A stretch of DNA of 64,000 nucleotides, from contig CAMUMG010000005.1 in assembly GCA_947089905.1 (NCBI GenBank), positions 116,593 to 180,592 of the forward strand, read 5' to 3'. Of this stretch, positions 62,298-64,000 are shown piece by piece. This DNA is from an uncultured Lachnospiraceae bacterium. GTDB taxonomy: Bacteria > Bacillota > Clostridia > Lachnospirales > Lachnospiraceae. The notes beneath the pieces were generated by a model. It was not told the DNA's origin. It saw nothing but the letters and a program-made list of their open reading frames with translations, and searched no databases. The position numbers were made by a program, and so were the translations under genes. Each line of letters opens with the position of its first letter. Positions within the stretch are counted from its first letter, which is position 1.

Positions 62298-64000
62298 TTA
62301 TCCCCTCGAACTGCTCGTTACCAAATTGATTACTTGTTCAAGACTCATTTCTCCCATGTCCTGTTTATCAATCTCTGCGTCTCTTTGTCTTACGGATACA
62401 GACATATTATTTTTCTCGTTTTCGCCTACAATAATCATATATGGCACCTTATCCATACGTGCCTCACGGATTTTATATCCGAGTTTCTCACTTCTAACAT
62501 CCACTTCTACCCGGATATCATTTTCTTCCAAATCCCTCTCAACTTTCTTAGCATAATCATTATATTTATCTGAAACCGGAAGAACTTTAACCTGTACAGG
62601 TGCAATCCACGCAGGAAATTTTCCTGCATAATGTTCTAGTAAAATACCAATAAAACGTTCTATCGATCCAAATATAACTCTATGCAACATAATTGGGCAA
62701 TGTTTCTCCCCATCTGCCCCAATATAGTTAATATCAAATCTTTGTGGAAGCTGGAAATCAAGCTGAATCGTTCCGCATTGCCACGTTCTGCCTATAGAAT
62801 CTTTTAGATGAAAATCAAGTTTCGGTCCATAGAATGCACCGTCCCCTTCATTTACTACATAAGACTTCCCCATTCCCTGTACTGCTTTTTCTAAAGCTTG
62901 CGTAGCAAGTTGCCAATCCTCATCACTTCCTATTGAATTGTCTGGTCTCGTTGACAATTCAATTTCATATGAAAAACCAAACTTCTGGTAAACTTCATCA
63001 ATAAGACGCATAACACCTTGTATCTCATCCATCACCTGATCTTCTCTCATAAGAATATGGGCGTCATCTTGCGTAAATGAACGTACTCTCATGAGACCAT
63101 GTAATGTTCCAGACTTTTCATTACGATGTACAAGTCCTAATTCTCCTATTCGCATAGGAAGCTCCTTATATGACCTCGGCTCCAGTTTATACACGAGCAT
63201 TCCACCCGGACAACTCATTGGTTTGATTGCATAATCATCATCTTCAACCTTAAGAGAGTACATGATATCTCTATAAAAATCCCAATGACCAGATGTCTCC
63301 CAAAGTCTTCTTTCCAAGATAATGGGCGTAGAAATTTCAACATATCCTTCTCTGCGATGGATTTTCCTCCAATAATCAATCAACAGGTTCTTCAATATCA
63401 TTCCCTTTGGCAGGAATACTGGCAATCCCGGTCCCTCATCAAAAATCGTAAATATTCCAAGTTCCCTTCCCAATTTTCTGTGGTCTCTTGCTTTTGCTTC
63501 TTCAAGCATATGCAGATATTCTTCTAATTGTGTCGCTTTTGGAAAAGATATACCATAGATTCTCGTAAGCATTTGATTTTTTTCGCTGCCTCTCCAATAG
63601 GCTCCAGCCACTGACAATAGTTTGATTGCTTTAATCTGACACACATTAGAAATATGTGGTCCTGCACAAAACTCCTCATATTCTCCCTGCTTATAAAAGC
63701 TGATTTGCTCTGCATCATTTAGTTCCCGAATCAGCTCCATTTTATACTTTTCACCTGCATTCTCCATAAAGTTAAGAGCTTCTTCTTTTGACTTCTCATA
63801 AACTTGCAAGGAGAGAGACTCTTTTACGATCTTTCGCATTTCTGCTTCAATTATTTTTAAATGTTCTTCTGAAAATGAAAATGCAAACTCAAAATCATAA
63901 TAAAATCCATTTTCGATTGCTGGACCAATGGCACACTTCGTTTCTGGATATAAACGTTTTACAGCCTGTGCAAGCACATGTGCACTCGTATGCCAAAATG
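62298..64000 (-). CDS. thrS: Threonyl-tRNA synthetase, 5' end outside the window
   Basis: At least 567 aa visible; the frame continues to the edge, reading FWHTSAHVLAQAVKRLYP, the HxxxH editing-domain start of ThrRS. Then the class II core: motif 2 region VHRNEKSGTLHGLMRVRSFTQDDAH, zinc-binding Cys in MSCPGGMLVYK, WQCGTIQLDFQLPQRF and motif 3 GSIERFIGILLEHYAGKFP, and the anticodon-binding domain (KVLPVSDKYNDYAKKVERDLEENDIRVEVD). It charges tRNA-Thr. The N-terminal TGS domain and any T-box leader are outside. Whether it is the housekeeping or a second copy is not clear. Confidence 0.95.
   Translation of the reverse strand, partial: FWHTSAHVLAQAVKRLYPETKCAIGPAIENGFYYDFEFAFSFSEEHLKIIEAEMRKIVKESLSLQVYEKSKEEALNFMENAGEKYKMELIRELNDAEQISFYKQGEYEEFCAGPHISNVCQIKAIKLLSVAGAYWRGSEKNQMLTRIYGISFPKATQLEEYLHMLEEAKARDHRKLGRELGIFTIFDEGPGLPVFLPKGMILKNLLIDYWRKIHRREGYVEISTPIILERRLWETSGHWDFYRDIMYSLKVEDDDYAIKPMSCPGGMLVYKLEPRSYKELPMRIGELGLVHRNEKSGTLHGLMRVRSFTQDDAHILMREDQVMDEIQGVMRLIDEVYQKFGFSYEIELSTRPDNSIGSDEDWQLATQALEKAVQGMGKSYVVNEGDGAFYGPKLDFHLKDSIGRTWQCGTIQLDFQLPQRFDINYIGADGEKHCPIMLHRVIFGSIERFIGILLEHYAGKFPAWIAPVQVKVLPVSDKYNDYAKKVERDLEENDIRVEVDVRSEKLGYKIREARMDKVPYMIIVGENEKNNMSVSVRQRDAEIDKQDMGEMSLEQVINLVTSSSRG

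Overview
The window is AT-rich DNA from a low-GC Gram-positive anaerobe, most likely a gut Lachnospiraceae (Clostridia). Supporting signs are the gene order of the S10-spc ribosomal operon, zinc-type S14, strong AGGAGG ribosome-binding sites, TTGACA/TATAAT promoters with 17-nt spacers, a Rex-type operator on an iron alcohol dehydrogenase, a Ddh-type lysine branch and glycoside hydrolases. The species cannot be fixed from the sequence alone.

Layout. (1) 1-8500, minus strand: S10-spc operon from rpsJ to a truncated rplR, with one good promoter at 8473-8501 and a ~295-nt structured leader. (2) 8590-15380: an RNA methyltransferase-like gene, a complete pspA-ydjGHI envelope-stress operon, a Rex-boxed alcohol dehydrogenase and an XRE regulator. 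(3) 15390-30870: a lipoprotein GH51 arabinofuranosidase translationally coupled to a GH2 beta-galactosidase, a secreted protein of unknown function, patatin-like lipase, RidA, BioY with a palindromic operator, RmlA, an NlpC/P60 protein, a phosphoesterase and class II aldolase. (4) 31085-34400: a broken SUKH-type immunity gene whose 3' end is a mobile-element terminus, a PAP2 phosphatase, diaminopimelate dehydrogenase and a GNAT. (5) 34400-45350, minus strand: a defence block. hsdM, a BsuBI/PstI-type type II methyltransferase and endonuclease, hsdS, hsdR and an ADP-ribosylglycohydrolase lie in one apparent operon. The type II pair sits between hsdM and hsdS, and hsdS carries an octanucleotide tandem repeat whose loss or gain of one unit stops translation at once. 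Upstream lie two tandem type I toxin-antitoxin cassettes (small Hol_Tox-like peptides with antisense RNAs), too small for usual gene callers, and a membrane-anchored HNH protein. (6) 45440-64000: nitroreductase, DUF2264 protein, RlmA-like methyltransferase, a MITE-like palindromic element with an 11-bp target duplication, and a run of resistance-type genes (Lsa-type ABC-F, two-domain GNAT, MATE, ANT(6)), interspersed with MTA/SAH nucleosidase, an AraC/GH13 pair, a PadR/CPBP pair and a 5'-truncated thrS.

How parts work together: the ribosomal block is a housekeeping unit. The pspA operon should encode a membrane-repair complex. The GH51/GH2 pair probably trims arabinogalactan-type side chains. 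The RM/TA/HNH block reads as a layered defence island with a built-in switch in hsdS, and related mobile-element ends (31092, 43788, 44153, 49287) mark rearrangement at its edges. The most unusual features are the switchable hsdS, the nested type II RM system and the unannotated type I TA pair.
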